DNA of 64,000 bases, taken from JAAYJR01 sp964545315 (GTDB taxonomy: Bacteria > Bacteroidota > Bacteroidia > Bacteroidales > Prolixibacteraceae). The notes under the pieces are model-generated. The model saw only the letters and a list, made by a program, of their open reading frames with translations. It was not told where the DNA came from and made no database searches. Positions 8,976 to 18,263 of the stretch are shown piece by piece. Position 1 is the stretch's first letter. Each line of letters opens with the position of its first letter. The stretch covers positions 21,345 to 85,344 of the forward strand of contig CAZJGI010000007.1 in NCBI GenBank assembly GCA_964545315.1, read 5' to 3'. Made by a program: the position numbers and the translations under genes.

Positions 8976-9320
8976 ATGCCTAGAAGTGTAAATCATGCAG
9001 CATCACGTGCCCGAAGGAAAAAAATTTTAAAAAAGACAAAAGGTTATTTCGGAGCGCGTAAAAATGTCTGGACTGTCGCAAAAAATACATATGAGAAGGG
9101 ATTGCAATATGCCTATCGCGATAGAAAAGCTAAAAAAAGAACTTTCCGAGCACTATGGATTCAGCGTATTAATGCTGCCGTAAGGCTTGAAGGATTATCG
9201 TATTCACGGTTTATGGGTCTGTTAAAGGATAATAATATTATAATCAACCGGAAAGTATTGGCCGATCTGGCTATGAATCAGCCCGAAGCATTTAAGTCAA
9301 TAGTCGAAAAAGTAAAATAG
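8976..9320 (+). CDS. rplT: 50S ribosomal protein L20
   Basis: A 114-residue basic protein starting MPRSVNHAASRARRKKILKK, with the long N-terminal basic helix and the conserved AKKRTFRALWIQRINAA segment of L20. It binds 23S rRNA early in 50S assembly. It is last in the operon and is followed by a strong intrinsic terminator. Confidence 0.97.
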   Translation: MPRSVNHAASRARRKKILKKTKGYFGARKNVWTVAKNTYEKGLQYAYRDRKAKKRTFRALWIQRINAAVRLEGLSYSRFMGLLKDNNIIINRKVLADLAMNQPEAFKSIVEKVK

Positions 9321-9350
9321 AACAGTATATATTTTTGGTGAAATATTGCA

Positions 9351-9377
9351 AACCCGGGATCATTTCCCGGGTTTTTT
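9351..9377 (+). terminator. Intrinsic terminator of thrS-infC-rpmI-rplT
   Basis: AACCCGGGA (9351-9359) and TCCCGGGTT (9365-9373) form a 9-bp stem with a 5-nt loop, running into six T residues. It lies 30 bp after the rplT stop. Confidence 0.92.
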
Positions 9378-9449
9378 ATTTTATCTGTTTGTTAACTAAA
9401 AGGGTCCACCTGACACACTTTTGAATTCTAATAACAAAATGTCATGGTA

Positions 9450-10892
9450 TCAGACTTGTCGTAGTTTCCATTTTCCTCTTCTGAATAGCAGAAAAGCAAT
9501 AATTGTCATGAGGCTTTCAGCGCATACTATTGCAATACTCGCTCCCTCAAGTCCCATATGAAGATGAACGGCCAAAAACCAGGCAAGGGGAATCTCAATA
9601 AACCAAAAACTGACAATATTAATTAGCATTGGGGTAAATGTATCTCCGCTGCCATTAAATCCCTGTACAATAACCATTCCGAGAGCATAAAAAACAAAAC
9701 CATAACTTATGGTCCGCAGTGCCAACGCCCCGTCCTGTATAACCAGGGGATCATTTATAAAAAGTTCAATAAAAAAAGATGGAAAAAGGATAAGCATCAA
9801 ACTTAAAATACCCATAAAAAGCATATTTACCCATGCAGAGATTCGAATAGACTTTTCAGCACGTTCAGGATGCAATGCACCAAGGTTCTGACCTACAAGA
9901 GTAGCCGCAGCATTACTGATACCCCCTGCCGGAAGTAATGAAAACAATACTATTCTGATAGCAATTGTATAACCGGCTAAAGCTTCAGTACCTCCGCTTA
10001 TTGCAATGATACGGACTAAAATAATCCAGCTGGACGTGGCAATCAGATTCTGAAAAATCCCTCCTCCGGAAATTTGAAGCAGCTCAAGCATTACACCGAT
10101 CTTGACCCTGATACTTTCTGCAAATAATTTTATTCGATAATTGCCCCTGAATAGAATATAAAACTGATATATAACTCCCAAACCCCTGCCTATTGAAGTA
10201 GCGATAGCAGCTCCTGCAAGTCCCATTCCGGGAATAGGACCTAAACCAAAAATAAAAAGAGGATCCAAAACCAGGTTGATCATGTTGGCAACCCAAACAA
10301 CTCTCATAGATACAGCTGCATCTCCCGAACTTCTAAAAACAGCGTTAATAATAAACAACAGCATTATAACTGAGTTACTGCCAAACATAATGGCAGGATA
10401 TAATGCCCCTTCCTCTGCCATTTCTTCAGTTGCACCCATGAGCAACAAAAATTCCCGGGCAAATAATATCCCCGGCACAGCAATTATCAGAGAAATAAAA
10501 ATACCGGCCAGGATTGACTGAAAAGCTACAACGCCAGCATCCCCTGCTCTCTTTTGTCCTACCCTCCTCGCAACAAGTGCAGTTGTTGCCATACTTAATC
10601 CTGAACCTATTGAATAAACAATGGTCATTACTGATTCTGTTATTCCAACAGTAGCAACTGCATTGGCTCCTAATCTGGATACAAAAAATATATCAACGAT
10701 TGCAAAAACAGATTCCATTACCATTTCCAATACCATGGGTATTGCCAAAATAAATATCGCATGACCGGGTTTTGTTTCAGTAAAATCACGATCAGTACCC
10801 GATATAGCCTCCTTTATTTCCTTTAGGAAAATTCCAATACCTTCAGCATTGATGAGGGGAAAAACAGACCTCTCATTTTTATTACCCTGCAT
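9450..10892 (-). CDS. MATE family efflux transporter
   Basis: A 480-residue inner-membrane protein with about 12 hydrophobic segments and the two-fold repeated MATE architecture. Each half carries its conserved first-helix region: LAIPMVLEMVMESVFAIVDI near the N-terminus and LLQISGGGIFQNLIATSSWI at about 270. MATE proteins export cationic drugs or metabolites using Na+ or H+ gradients; the substrate is unknown here. About 45 hydrophilic residues precede the first helix, somewhat longer than usual, and a start after them cannot be excluded. It is a single gene, facing the rplT terminator. Confidence 0.92.
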   Translation of the reverse strand: MQGNKNERSVFPLINAEGIGIFLKEIKEAISGTDRDFTETKPGHAIFILAIPMVLEMVMESVFAIVDIFFVSRLGANAVATVGITESVMTIVYSIGSGLSMATTALVARRVGQKRAGDAGVVAFQSILAGIFISLIIAVPGILFAREFLLLMGATEEMAEEGALYPAIMFGSNSVIMLLFIINAVFRSSGDAAVSMRVVWVANMINLVLDPLFIFGLGPIPGMGLAGAAIATSIGRGLGVIYQFYILFRGNYRIKLFAESIRVKIGVMLELLQISGGGIFQNLIATSSWIILVRIIAISGGTEALAGYTIAIRIVLFSLLPAGGISNAAATLVGQNLGALHPERAEKSIRISAWVNMLFMGILSLMLILFPSFFIELFINDPLVIQDGALALRTISYGFVFYALGMVIVQGFNGSGDTFTPMLINIVSFWFIEIPLAWFLAVHLHMGLEGASIAIVCAESLMTIIAFLLFRRGKWKLRQV

Positions 10893-11111
10893 TTATTGAG
10901 ATTTACTAGATTTACTATTTATCAAAAATCAATTAATGATAATCTGATAAAATGGATGCCTACGATTTTGCCCGTAAATATATGGAATAATTAAAAGGGA
11001 TTTTTTGAAACAAAAATATTATCATCCGCTTAACTCTTCTTTTAATAAGAATTTGTAATTTTATTGTCCGATAATTAAAAAATAAATAACAAATAATCTT
11101 ATTATATTATT

Positions 11112-12242
11112 ATGAAGAACTTTTTACTCATTTTATGTTTAACTGCTTTTGTTGCGTGTACATCGACAACAAATAAAGAGATAATTATGCCATACAAAGA
11201 TGTTGATTTCGAAAAAGTGATAGACGGCAAATCCACCCGTCTGTTCAAAATGGAAAATAATAACGGTGTCATCGTTACACTAACAAATTACGGTGCAAAA
11301 ATTGTATCAATCTATGTTCCCGACAAAAATGGAGAATTCGCCGATGTAGTATTAGGATTTAATTCGATAGATGATTACCAAAAATACGGAGCCAGTCACG
11401 GAAGCGTAGTAGGCCCCTATGCAAACCGTATATCCAATGCACAATTTACAATTAATGATAAAACTTATAACCTGCCGGTAAATAATGGCAAAGCTTGTTT
11501 GCATTCTGGTCCTGACAGCTGGTATAGAAAAGTATGGGATTATGAAAAGCAGGGAAATACAACTACTTTTATGCTGGAAAGCCCCGATGGCGAATTTGGC
11601 TTTCCTGGCAATAAAACGGTAAAAGTAAAATATACCCTTACTGATGAAAATGAACTTAAAATTGACTATGAAGTAACTACTGATGAATATACCCATATTA
11701 ATGTTACTAATCACGCCTATTTTAACCTTCGGGGAGAAGGAAATGGCGATGTCCTGGGCCATATCCTTGTAATAAATTCAGACAAATCAACCCCTGTTAG
11801 CGATAAAAGTAAGATACCTACCGGTGAAATAGCAGACATAAGAGGTACTGAACTTGATTTTACGTCACCACATGCTATTGGTGAAAGAATAGACTCTGAC
11901 AATCTGCAATTGATTTACGGATCAGGTTATGACCTTAACTATATATTAAATAAAGAACCGGGCATTTTGGCGTTCGCCGCAAGTGCTTTTGAGCCGGAAA
12001 CCGGAAGGTATATGGAAGTCTTCACTACTGAACCGGCTATTCAACTTTATACCGGTAACAGTCTTGACGGATCAGAAATTGGAAATAGTGGAAAACCATA
12101 TACAAAACGCTCAGGTCTTTGTTACGAAACACAGCACTATCCTGATACCCCGAATCGACCGGAATTCCCTTCCACCCTTCTTAAACCGGGTGAAATGTAT
12201 AAGTCAACTACAATATTTAAATTTTCAGTTAAAACACCTTAA
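11112..12242 (+). CDS. galM: Aldose 1-epimerase (galactose mutarotase), lipoprotein
   Basis: Interconverts alpha and beta anomers of aldoses. The protein (376 aa) starts with a lipoprotein signal MKNFLLILCLTAFVAC (lipid on Cys16), so it probably acts in the periplasm on imported or hydrolysed sugars. Family motifs are present: GPYANRISNAQF near 101-112, the catalytic-His segment NVTNHAYFNL around 196-205, and the C-terminal CYETQHYPDTPN with the conserved Glu. Length matches secreted Bacteroidota GalM proteins. No sugar-kinase or transport genes are adjacent, so it appears monocistronic, with a terminator following. Confidence 0.93.
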   Translation: MKNFLLILCLTAFVACTSTTNKEIIMPYKDVDFEKVIDGKSTRLFKMENNNGVIVTLTNYGAKIVSIYVPDKNGEFADVVLGFNSIDDYQKYGASHGSVVGPYANRISNAQFTINDKTYNLPVNNGKACLHSGPDSWYRKVWDYEKQGNTTTFMLESPDGEFGFPGNKTVKVKYTLTDENELKIDYEVTTDEYTHINVTNHAYFNLRGEGNGDVLGHILVINSDKSTPVSDKSKIPTGEIADIRGTELDFTSPHAIGERIDSDNLQLIYGSGYDLNYILNKEPGILAFAASAFEPETGRYMEVFTTEPAIQLYTGNSLDGSEIGNSGKPYTKRSGLCYETQHYPDTPNRPEFPSTLLKPGEMYKSTTIFKFSVKTP

Positions 12243-12347
12243 GCACTAACAAGTATAACAGTTTACAAAAACATACTGAATAACAGAATCATTTATTAAG
12301 TTATATACATATTTGAACTGACATCCTGATTCTCTTAGACAATATTA

Positions 12348-12400
12348 AAATCAGTCTGTTTAGAGTTTATCTTTAACAAAAAACGGACTGATTTTTATTT
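12348..12400 (+). terminator. Intrinsic terminator after galM
   Basis: A 14-bp stem (12348-12361 with 12381-12394, one G-T wobble) with a 19-nt loop is followed by a T-rich run. It separates galM from the sigma-factor locus. Confidence 0.75.
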
Positions 12401-12453
12401 TAGCAACCACCTTTGCGTTGGTTTTCATTTCCATTACTTTAAAATAAATTTAA

Positions 12454-12461
12454 TAATTTTG
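12454..12461 (+). promoter_or_regulatory. -7 box before the ECF sigma gene
   Basis: TAATTTTG matches TAnnTTTG and lies 41 bp before the sigma-factor ATG. No matching -33 TTTG is visible at the expected distance. Confidence 0.45.
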
Positions 12462-12502
12462 AGTTTACAGGAATAGGAAGCGGGAACACTTTTAGCAGGA
12501 GT

Positions 12503-13009
12503 ATGAAAAATGATTTTGAATCGCTGAAATGGTATAAAAATATTTTTGATGATAATTACGATTATATTCGCAATTATCTTTATTACATTTCAGGCGATAT
12601 AACTCTTGCGGAAGATTTAGCCCAGGACACTTTTTTGACCATTTGGGAAAAACGTAGTAATATAAGGGAGGAGACAGTAAGGCCCCTTTTATTTACAATC
12701 GCCCGAAATAGTTATTTAAAAAATAAAAGACACGAAAATTATGAACTGAAATTTCGCTCATCATATATTGAAGGATTTGAAAATAAAACACCTGAATATA
12801 TTTTAGAACTGAAGGAATTCGATAAGAAGCTTCAAACAATAATAGCTGCATTACCTGACAAATGCAGACTGGTTTTTCTGATGAACAGGATGGATGGCAT
12901 GACATACAGGGAAATTGCAGAGTATACCGGAGTAAGCATAAAAGCTGTGGAAAAACAAATGAAGAAAGCACTGACATTTTTTCGAAAAGAGCTTGGCATA
13001 GAAATTTAA
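12503..13009 (+). CDS. ECF-type RNA polymerase sigma factor
   Basis: A 168-residue sigma-70 factor with region 2 (about 20-85, including ITLAEDLAQDTFLTIWEKR) and region 4 (about 115-160, with LPDKCRLVFLMNRMDGMTYREIAEYTGVSI read in two adjacent helices and the helix-turn-helix TYREIAEYTGVS). Regions 1 and 3 are absent, as is usual for ECF factors. It belongs to the FecI-like type that is held by FecR-family anti-sigma factors. The TonB-dependent receptor follows after 52 bp and the FecR gene after that, so the set forms one cell-surface signalling module. Confidence 0.94.
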   Translation: MKNDFESLKWYKNIFDDNYDYIRNYLYYISGDITLAEDLAQDTFLTIWEKRSNIREETVRPLLFTIARNSYLKNKRHENYELKFRSSYIEGFENKTPEYILELKEFDKKLQTIIAALPDKCRLVFLMNRMDGMTYREIAEYTGVSIKAVEKQMKKALTFFRKELGIEI

Positions 13010-13061
13010 TTTTAAAAATAACAAAAACCTTTATATCAAAATTAAAATATGTAATATTTAG

Positions 13062-15713
13062 ATGAACCCTGATATAGGATTAAAACATATAATCATTTTG
13101 GTATTTTTAACCGGATTTTTTCAATTATCAACAGCACAGCAAAATAGCATTACCTACTCTTGTGAAGGCCAGCCCCTTAGTGTTGTTTTGGAAGAAATCG
13201 GAAAGAAATATGATATCAACTTTGCATTCGACGCTGATGCATTTTCTGTTATTAATACTAAGTTTACAATTAATAATAGCTCTATTGAGAATCTGCTTGA
13301 ACTTTTAAAAACAAACTATTCGGTCGATCACAAGTTAATTGAAAGTACCTGGATACTGGTATTAGTTAAAAAGAACATCCCGGTAGTCGTTCCGGCAAAG
13401 CCAAAACCTGTGACATTTTCAGGATATGTTAAAGATGCTGTTACAGGTGAAGATCTTATATATTGCAATGTGGTATACGGCAATAATCAAGGGGCAATGA
13501 CTAATGAACTTGGCTTTTTCAGTTTTCAGGTACCTAAGCGTGATTCTTTAAATATTAAGATAAGTCATCTTGGTTATAACATGCTGGACACAATTATTCT
13601 ACCTTCAGAAAAAGCCGGATTCTACCTTAAACCTTCCGATGTATTGTTGCCGGCAGTTGAAGTTTTACACCAGGAAAACAATGTTATCCAGGCTTCGCCA
13701 CGGCCGGAAAGTATTGGATTTAATCCTTTGAAATCATCTGAATTACCTGGAATTGCAAATGATGACCTAAGCAATTCATTACTGATAATCCCGGGAGTTG
13801 ATTTTTTGAATGGAGGAATATCCGGATTGTCAATACGTGGGAGTTCATCAACTGACAATCTTATCTTGTTCGACGGTATACCTGTATTGGAGACCAGTCA
13901 TCTGCTCGGAAATATGAGTGTTTTGAATTCAAAATTTGTGAAACAGGCATTTGTCTCACGCGGGGGCTTTGGAACTGAATTTGGAGATCGGGTTGCCGGT
14001 TTGATAGAGATCACAGGTAAGTCAGGCAAAAATAATCAACCATACCTGGATGTATCTGCAAACTTGATGAACTTCAATTTACTGGCTAATATACCGGTAA
14101 GTAATAAATTTTCATTAACCACAGCATGGCGAAGATCTTTTATCGACCGATGGCAAAACTATTTATTCTACAGATTGATAGATGATATTGCAGAAACAAA
14201 TGATCCAATACAGTCAACAATCATTCCTTCAATAAAATATGAAGATATTAATGCTAAAATAAGTTATCATCCATCTGATAACCTTGAATTTAACATCAAT
14301 GTTTTATATGGCAATGATAATCAAAGCAGGGATTTCGAGCTGTTACAATCTAGGGACTACTACAGGAACGAATCATTAAAAGGCGATAATATCGGAATGA
14401 GTGTTAATATGAACTGGCAGGCAGATAATAAATGGTTACATTCCTTATCTGCCGGATTCTCAAATCTTGATAAAATTATCATTGATGAAACCGGCGAACT
14501 TAAAGAAATTACAGAAATCATTGAAAATCCGGGACAAGGTGTAGGAAAAGGTAAAGGCCTTGCCAAGACAAGAGAAAAAAGTTATACACGATTAACAAGC
14601 GATATTGACAACGGCACTAATAGCATAGAAGAATACCGCGCCTCATGGAAGTCAACTTTCAATCAGGGTGGCTTCCGGACTGATGCCGGTATCGGGATCA
14701 TCTCTGACAGATACAATTACAGGTTCTTTGCTCAACGGACTGAACTAAATGTTCAATCCGATTCAATTGTTGACAGTAACAAAATGACATTTATAAACGG
14801 ATTTATACAACAACAAATATATTTAAATGATTTTCTCAATATAAAATTAGGAATAAGGGCCAATACGGATATAACAAGCAAAAAAATATTCTGGCAACCC
14901 AGAGGGGGTGTTGAACTGATTCCTGCAGAGTACCTTAGTTTATATTTTTTATCAGGAATCTATTATCAGTTTTTAAGCGGGATAAAAAGATTTGACAGTG
15001 AGGGGCACTTCAATCTGTTATGGTATCTTCCGGGACAAGATCAACAAGGTATAGTAAAAGGCCTGCACCTTGTTTCAGGAAGTAAATTTGAAAAAAACGG
15101 ATGGTACATTGACCTTGAAGGATATGTAAAAAATATATCAGGTAAAGTTAATTTTTTTGCACATAATACAAATGAAGGTGATAACATCACAACTGTATAT
15201 ATCCCCCGGATAGGTAAAGAGCGTGTAAAAGGCATTGACCTTTTCATTCAAAAAAAGCATAATATCTTTAACCATATGGCCGGGTATTCTATATCAACGA
15301 GAGAAGAAAAAATTGATAATCTTTTCAATGACAAATGGTTTCCCGGATACAATGACCGTACTCACCGGTTGAAAATGTCAGAAATGATCACATGGAAAAA
15401 CTGGCATCTTACAGGTACCTGGAATTTCTCAAGCGGCCTTCCCCTGTTGAAGCTGACCGAATCAGCAACCGAAATAGATATTAACAGATCAGATCACTTT
15501 TCTCAACTCGACTTTGCACTTATAAGAGAGTTAAGGACTAACCACTTTTTACTTCAGGCAGGAGCCTCACTGCTTAATGTTTTCAATCGTCAGAATATTG
15601 TTGAAGTAGATTTTCTCCGATTTACATCAGATGCAGGTTCACTCACTGTCCGTTCCGATATTTCAGCTTTGGGATTTACCCCCCTGTTTTTTATTAATAT
15701 GAGATTTTATTAA
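13062..15713 (+). CDS. TonB-dependent receptor with STN signalling domain
   Basis: An 883-residue outer-membrane transporter. Order of parts: signal peptide (about 1-25, ending LSTAQ), STN secretin/TonB N-terminal domain (about 27-105) that can touch a FecR partner, a carboxypeptidase-regulatory-like beta domain (about 118-195), the plug (about 215-325, with LSIRGSSSTDNLILFDGIPV) and a beta-barrel ending in a C-terminal aromatic (LFFINMRFY). It is co-oriented with the ECF sigma gene and FecR. No SusD partner is present, so a SusCD glycan transporter is unlikely; an iron complex, vitamin or peptide substrate fits equally. It is clearly shorter than SusC proteins (about 1,000 aa). Confidence 0.92.
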   Translation: MNPDIGLKHIIILVFLTGFFQLSTAQQNSITYSCEGQPLSVVLEEIGKKYDINFAFDADAFSVINTKFTINNSSIENLLELLKTNYSVDHKLIESTWILVLVKKNIPVVVPAKPKPVTFSGYVKDAVTGEDLIYCNVVYGNNQGAMTNELGFFSFQVPKRDSLNIKISHLGYNMLDTIILPSEKAGFYLKPSDVLLPAVEVLHQENNVIQASPRPESIGFNPLKSSELPGIANDDLSNSLLIIPGVDFLNGGISGLSIRGSSSTDNLILFDGIPVLETSHLLGNMSVLNSKFVKQAFVSRGGFGTEFGDRVAGLIEITGKSGKNNQPYLDVSANLMNFNLLANIPVSNKFSLTTAWRRSFIDRWQNYLFYRLIDDIAETNDPIQSTIIPSIKYEDINAKISYHPSDNLEFNINVLYGNDNQSRDFELLQSRDYYRNESLKGDNIGMSVNMNWQADNKWLHSLSAGFSNLDKIIIDETGELKEITEIIENPGQGVGKGKGLAKTREKSYTRLTSDIDNGTNSIEEYRASWKSTFNQGGFRTDAGIGIISDRYNYRFFAQRTELNVQSDSIVDSNKMTFINGFIQQQIYLNDFLNIKLGIRANTDITSKKIFWQPRGGVELIPAEYLSLYFLSGIYYQFLSGIKRFDSEGHFNLLWYLPGQDQQGIVKGLHLVSGSKFEKNGWYIDLEGYVKNISGKVNFFAHNTNEGDNITTVYIPRIGKERVKGIDLFIQKKHNIFNHMAGYSISTREEKIDNLFNDKWFPGYNDRTHRLKMSEMITWKNWHLTGTWNFSSGLPLLKLTESATEIDINRSDHFSQLDFALIRELRTNHFLLQAGASLLNVFNRQNIVEVDFLRFTSDAGSLTVRSDISALGFTPLFFINMRFY

Positions 15714-15790
15714 AATAAGGTAGGGTAAAATGTTTTTTGTGGATATTATTATCAAAATTAGTAATAGTGTCCGGGAATCCTTTTTGTAAA

Positions 15791-16642
15791 ATGAATAATT
15801 TTAAAAAGAATAATCAATCAATCTCCCAGTTGGCTGATAAATTAATTCGCCATTACCAGATACCTTTTAATACAAACAAAAAGGAGGCCTGGAACACTAT
15901 TATTAAAAAAATCAATCAGTCTGAAAGCATAAACAAACCTGCATTAAAGATAAACTGGTATATCAGGGCTGCAGTTTCCGTTGCAGCAACTGCAGCCATT
16001 ATTGTGATTTTTTTAATAATGTCAGGCACTACCTCATATATGACAGGAGAAAGTGAAATAGTCAGCTTTCGGTTGCCTGATCAGTCGAGAGTTGTACTGC
16101 ATCATAACAGTACATTAAAATATAAAAAATATTTCCGTACATGTAATGTTCAACTTTCCGGAAAAGCATATTTTGAAGTTGCTAAAAATAACAACAAATT
16201 CAAAGTAAATACTGAATCAGGAAACGTTGAAGTATTAGGCACCAGGTTCCTGGTTGAAAGCAATAACCAAAGTTTTAATGTTGAATGTTTTCAGGGATCA
16301 GTGCGAACACACTTTGATAAAAATTCGTGGGTATTGGAAAAGGGAACTAAATTCTCAGGCGATGATCAAAAAATGAAAAAAATAAGTACGGAAGCAGAAC
16401 AGGTTTATCCTGACTTTGCAATTTTTAAAAATTCCTATTCAAATGAAAAATTACCGGTTGTAATTCAAAACCTGGAATCATTCTTTGGTGTTGAAATTGA
16501 AATTAAGTCAGGTACAGAAAAACACTTTACAGGTACAATCCAAACCGGCAATATTAAAAATGCACTTCAAATGATATGTGAGCCATTGCATTTAAAATAT
16601 ATGTTTACTAATAAAAATAAAATAAATATTACACAATTATGA
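15791..16642 (+). CDS. FecR-family anti-sigma factor
   Basis: A 283-residue single-pass inner-membrane protein. I start it at the ATG 15791; the frame is also open from a TTG at 15737 but those extra residues look non-coding. An N-terminal cytoplasmic helical part (about 1-55) should bind the ECF sigma factor. One membrane helix follows (RAAVSVAATAAIIVIFLIM), then the FecR domain (SFRLPDQSRVVLHHNSTLKY, LSGKAYFEVAKN, VLGTRFLVES) and a C-terminal DUF4974/STN-like domain (from about 215). It lies after the receptor, whereas sigma-FecR-receptor is the common order. Its stop overlaps the next start by 4 bp (ATGA). Confidence 0.9.
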   Translation: MNNFKKNNQSISQLADKLIRHYQIPFNTNKKEAWNTIIKKINQSESINKPALKINWYIRAAVSVAATAAIIVIFLIMSGTTSYMTGESEIVSFRLPDQSRVVLHHNSTLKYKKYFRTCNVQLSGKAYFEVAKNNNKFKVNTESGNVEVLGTRFLVESNNQSFNVECFQGSVRTHFDKNSWVLEKGTKFSGDDQKMKKISTEAEQVYPDFAIFKNSYSNEKLPVVIQNLESFFGVEIEIKSGTEKHFTGTIQTGNIKNALQMICEPLHLKYMFTNKNKINITQL

Positions 16643-17514
16643 AATCAACATTCTTTTCATTAATTACGATTTTGTTAATTGGGCTAATAACGGGGTGTAA
16701 TGACTTTACCGACGATTTAAATGAAACAAAGGATAACAAAGGCACCGTTATTATCAAAGTAACAGATGCACCGTTCCCTGCAGACATGGTTTCTGAAGCT
16801 AATATTACTATTGACTGGGTAAAACTTCTTAAAAAAAGTGAAGGAGATGGTAATGGCAATGATAGTATAATTAACATGGAATTAGAAAATGAAGTGACCA
16901 TTAACCTTCTCTCCTTATCAAACGGAGTAACAGAAATATTATCCGAGACGGATGTTCCTTCAGGGATATATGATGAAATAAGATTGCACATCACAGAAAC
17001 CAGTATAATGCTAAAAGACAGCACCTTTTTTGATCTTAAAATTCCCTCAGGTGGAGAAAGCGGACTTAAAATAAAAATTAAACCCGCCCTTGACCTCGAA
17101 GAAAATATGGTTTCTGAAGTTCTTTTGGATTTTGATGTCAGCCGCTCATTTGTGCTCAGGGGTAATATGAAACATGGGTATGATAAGGTTGTGGGTTTTA
17201 TTTTCAAACCGGTAGTAAGGGCAGTTGCCACAATAACATCTGCAGAAATATTTGGAACCGTTGCAGATACATCAAATACAATGATTGAAAATGCGTTGCT
17301 GACACTTCTTTCAGGGACAGATACTGTTACAACTGCCCTGACAGACAGTACAGGCCTTTATCGTATAATAGGTGTCATCCCGGGAGAATATTCACTTACC
17401 TGCGAAAAGGATGGTTTTAATTCTCAAACTAAAGAAAACCTGAATGTTAACAAAGGAGAAAGCAAAGAGCAAAATTTTGAACTTGTAACCACTGAGAATA
17501 AAGGGAATAATTAA
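16639..17514 (+). CDS. DUF4382 lipoprotein with carboxypeptidase-like domain
   Basis: A 291-residue lipoprotein: signal with lipobox LITGC (Cys20) followed by the acidic stretch NDFTDDLNE, which resembles the lipoprotein surface-export signal of Bacteroidota. Residues about 35-195 match the DUF4382 pattern (VIIKVTDAPFPADMVSEANI, LDFDVSRSFVLRGN). Residues about 205-285 form a carboxypeptidase-regulatory-like beta-sandwich (VADTSNTMIENALLTLLSG, IIGVIPGEYSLTCEKDGF). The function of DUF4382 is not known. Translational coupling to FecR implies it works with the receptor system, perhaps as a surface-exposed substrate binder or sensor. Confidence 0.87.
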   Translation: MKSTFFSLITILLIGLITGCNDFTDDLNETKDNKGTVIIKVTDAPFPADMVSEANITIDWVKLLKKSEGDGNGNDSIINMELENEVTINLLSLSNGVTEILSETDVPSGIYDEIRLHITETSIMLKDSTFFDLKIPSGGESGLKIKIKPALDLEENMVSEVLLDFDVSRSFVLRGNMKHGYDKVVGFIFKPVVRAVATITSAEIFGTVADTSNTMIENALLTLLSGTDTVTTALTDSTGLYRIIGVIPGEYSLTCEKDGFNSQTKENLNVNKGESKEQNFELVTTENKGNN

Positions 17515-17570
17515 AAAATTAATATAAACATCACCTTCTCTATATTTCAATAATTGAATAACTGATGTAG

Positions 17571-17617
17571 GCCCGGTGTGATATTGCGAAGGCAATTCTA
17601 TCCGGGCTTTATCTTTT
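17571..17617 (+). terminator. Terminator after the sigma/receptor/FecR operon
   Basis: GCCCGG (17571-17576) pairs with CCGGGC (17602-17607); inside is a second stem, TTGC-GAAG-GCAA. A T-rich stretch follows. Confidence 0.65.
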
Positions 17618-17710
17618 CCTGCCAATAAAAATTATTGGTGTCCATGAAATGTCCATAAAAACCAAATTTTTATTGATATTAATTTTTGCAGCTTTACGCG
17701 CAAAAGTAAA

Positions 17711-18250
17711 ATGATAAATGTAATTATGATGCAGGAGATTAAGCTGACCATAATTGGCACTGATATGGACATTAACGGAGAATTAATATCCCAGGATGAT
17801 ATTAGAATTGATGGTAAGTTTTTTGGGGATATTGAAACTGCAGGAAAAATTGTAATAAGTAATGAGGGCTTTGTCGATGGAACTATTAAAGGAAAGAATA
17901 TTACCATCCATGGAGAAGCAAAGGGGGAAATTGTTGCATCCAATAATTTTTGTATGGCCCCGGGAGGAGCTTTTAAAGGATCGGTAAAAACCAAATACAT
18001 AAATATAACAGAATTAGCGTATTTTAATGGCACCTGCTTAATTGAGTCAAGTCATACACATAATAACAAAAAAAGTAAAACTGCATTATTACCACTCCCT
18101 AACAAAGAACCTAAAAAAGTAAAAAATACCTATGATGAAAAAATTATAGCCCCTGAAGAGGATCAAATCCCATCAAATCACAAAATTGTTGAAGATGAAA
18201 AATCAACAAATATTATGAACAATACAATTAGCAAAATAAAATCATTGTGA
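17711..18250 (+). CDS. Bactofilin
   Basis: A 179-residue polymer-forming cytoskeletal protein of the bactofilin (DUF583) family. Residues about 15-115 are a right-handed beta-helix with the repeating pattern TDMDINGELIS, DIRIDGKFFGDIE, KIVISNEGFVDGTIKGKNI, ITIHGEAKGEI and so on, and the GxFxGxI-type turns of the family. A disordered lysine-rich C-terminal tail (about 120-179) follows. Bactofilins form nucleotide-free filaments that anchor cell-wall or polarity proteins. Start choices are M1 or the MM a few codons later. The stop is only 13 bp before the actin-like gene, so two cytoskeletal proteins appear to be made from one message. Confidence 0.92.
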   Translation: MINVIMMQEIKLTIIGTDMDINGELISQDDIRIDGKFFGDIETAGKIVISNEGFVDGTIKGKNITIHGEAKGEIVASNNFCMAPGGAFKGSVKTKYINITELAYFNGTCLIESSHTHNNKKSKTALLPLPNKEPKKVKNTYDEKIIAPEEDQIPSNHKIVEDEKSTNIMNNTISKIKSL

Positions 18251-18263
18251 AATAAAATTAACT

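Noticed and set aside
15737..15790. TTG start for the FecR protein
   Set aside because: The extra 18 residues are hydrophobic and Ile/Leu-rich by composition of AT-rich DNA; the ATG at 15791 begins the expected cytoplasmic helix region.
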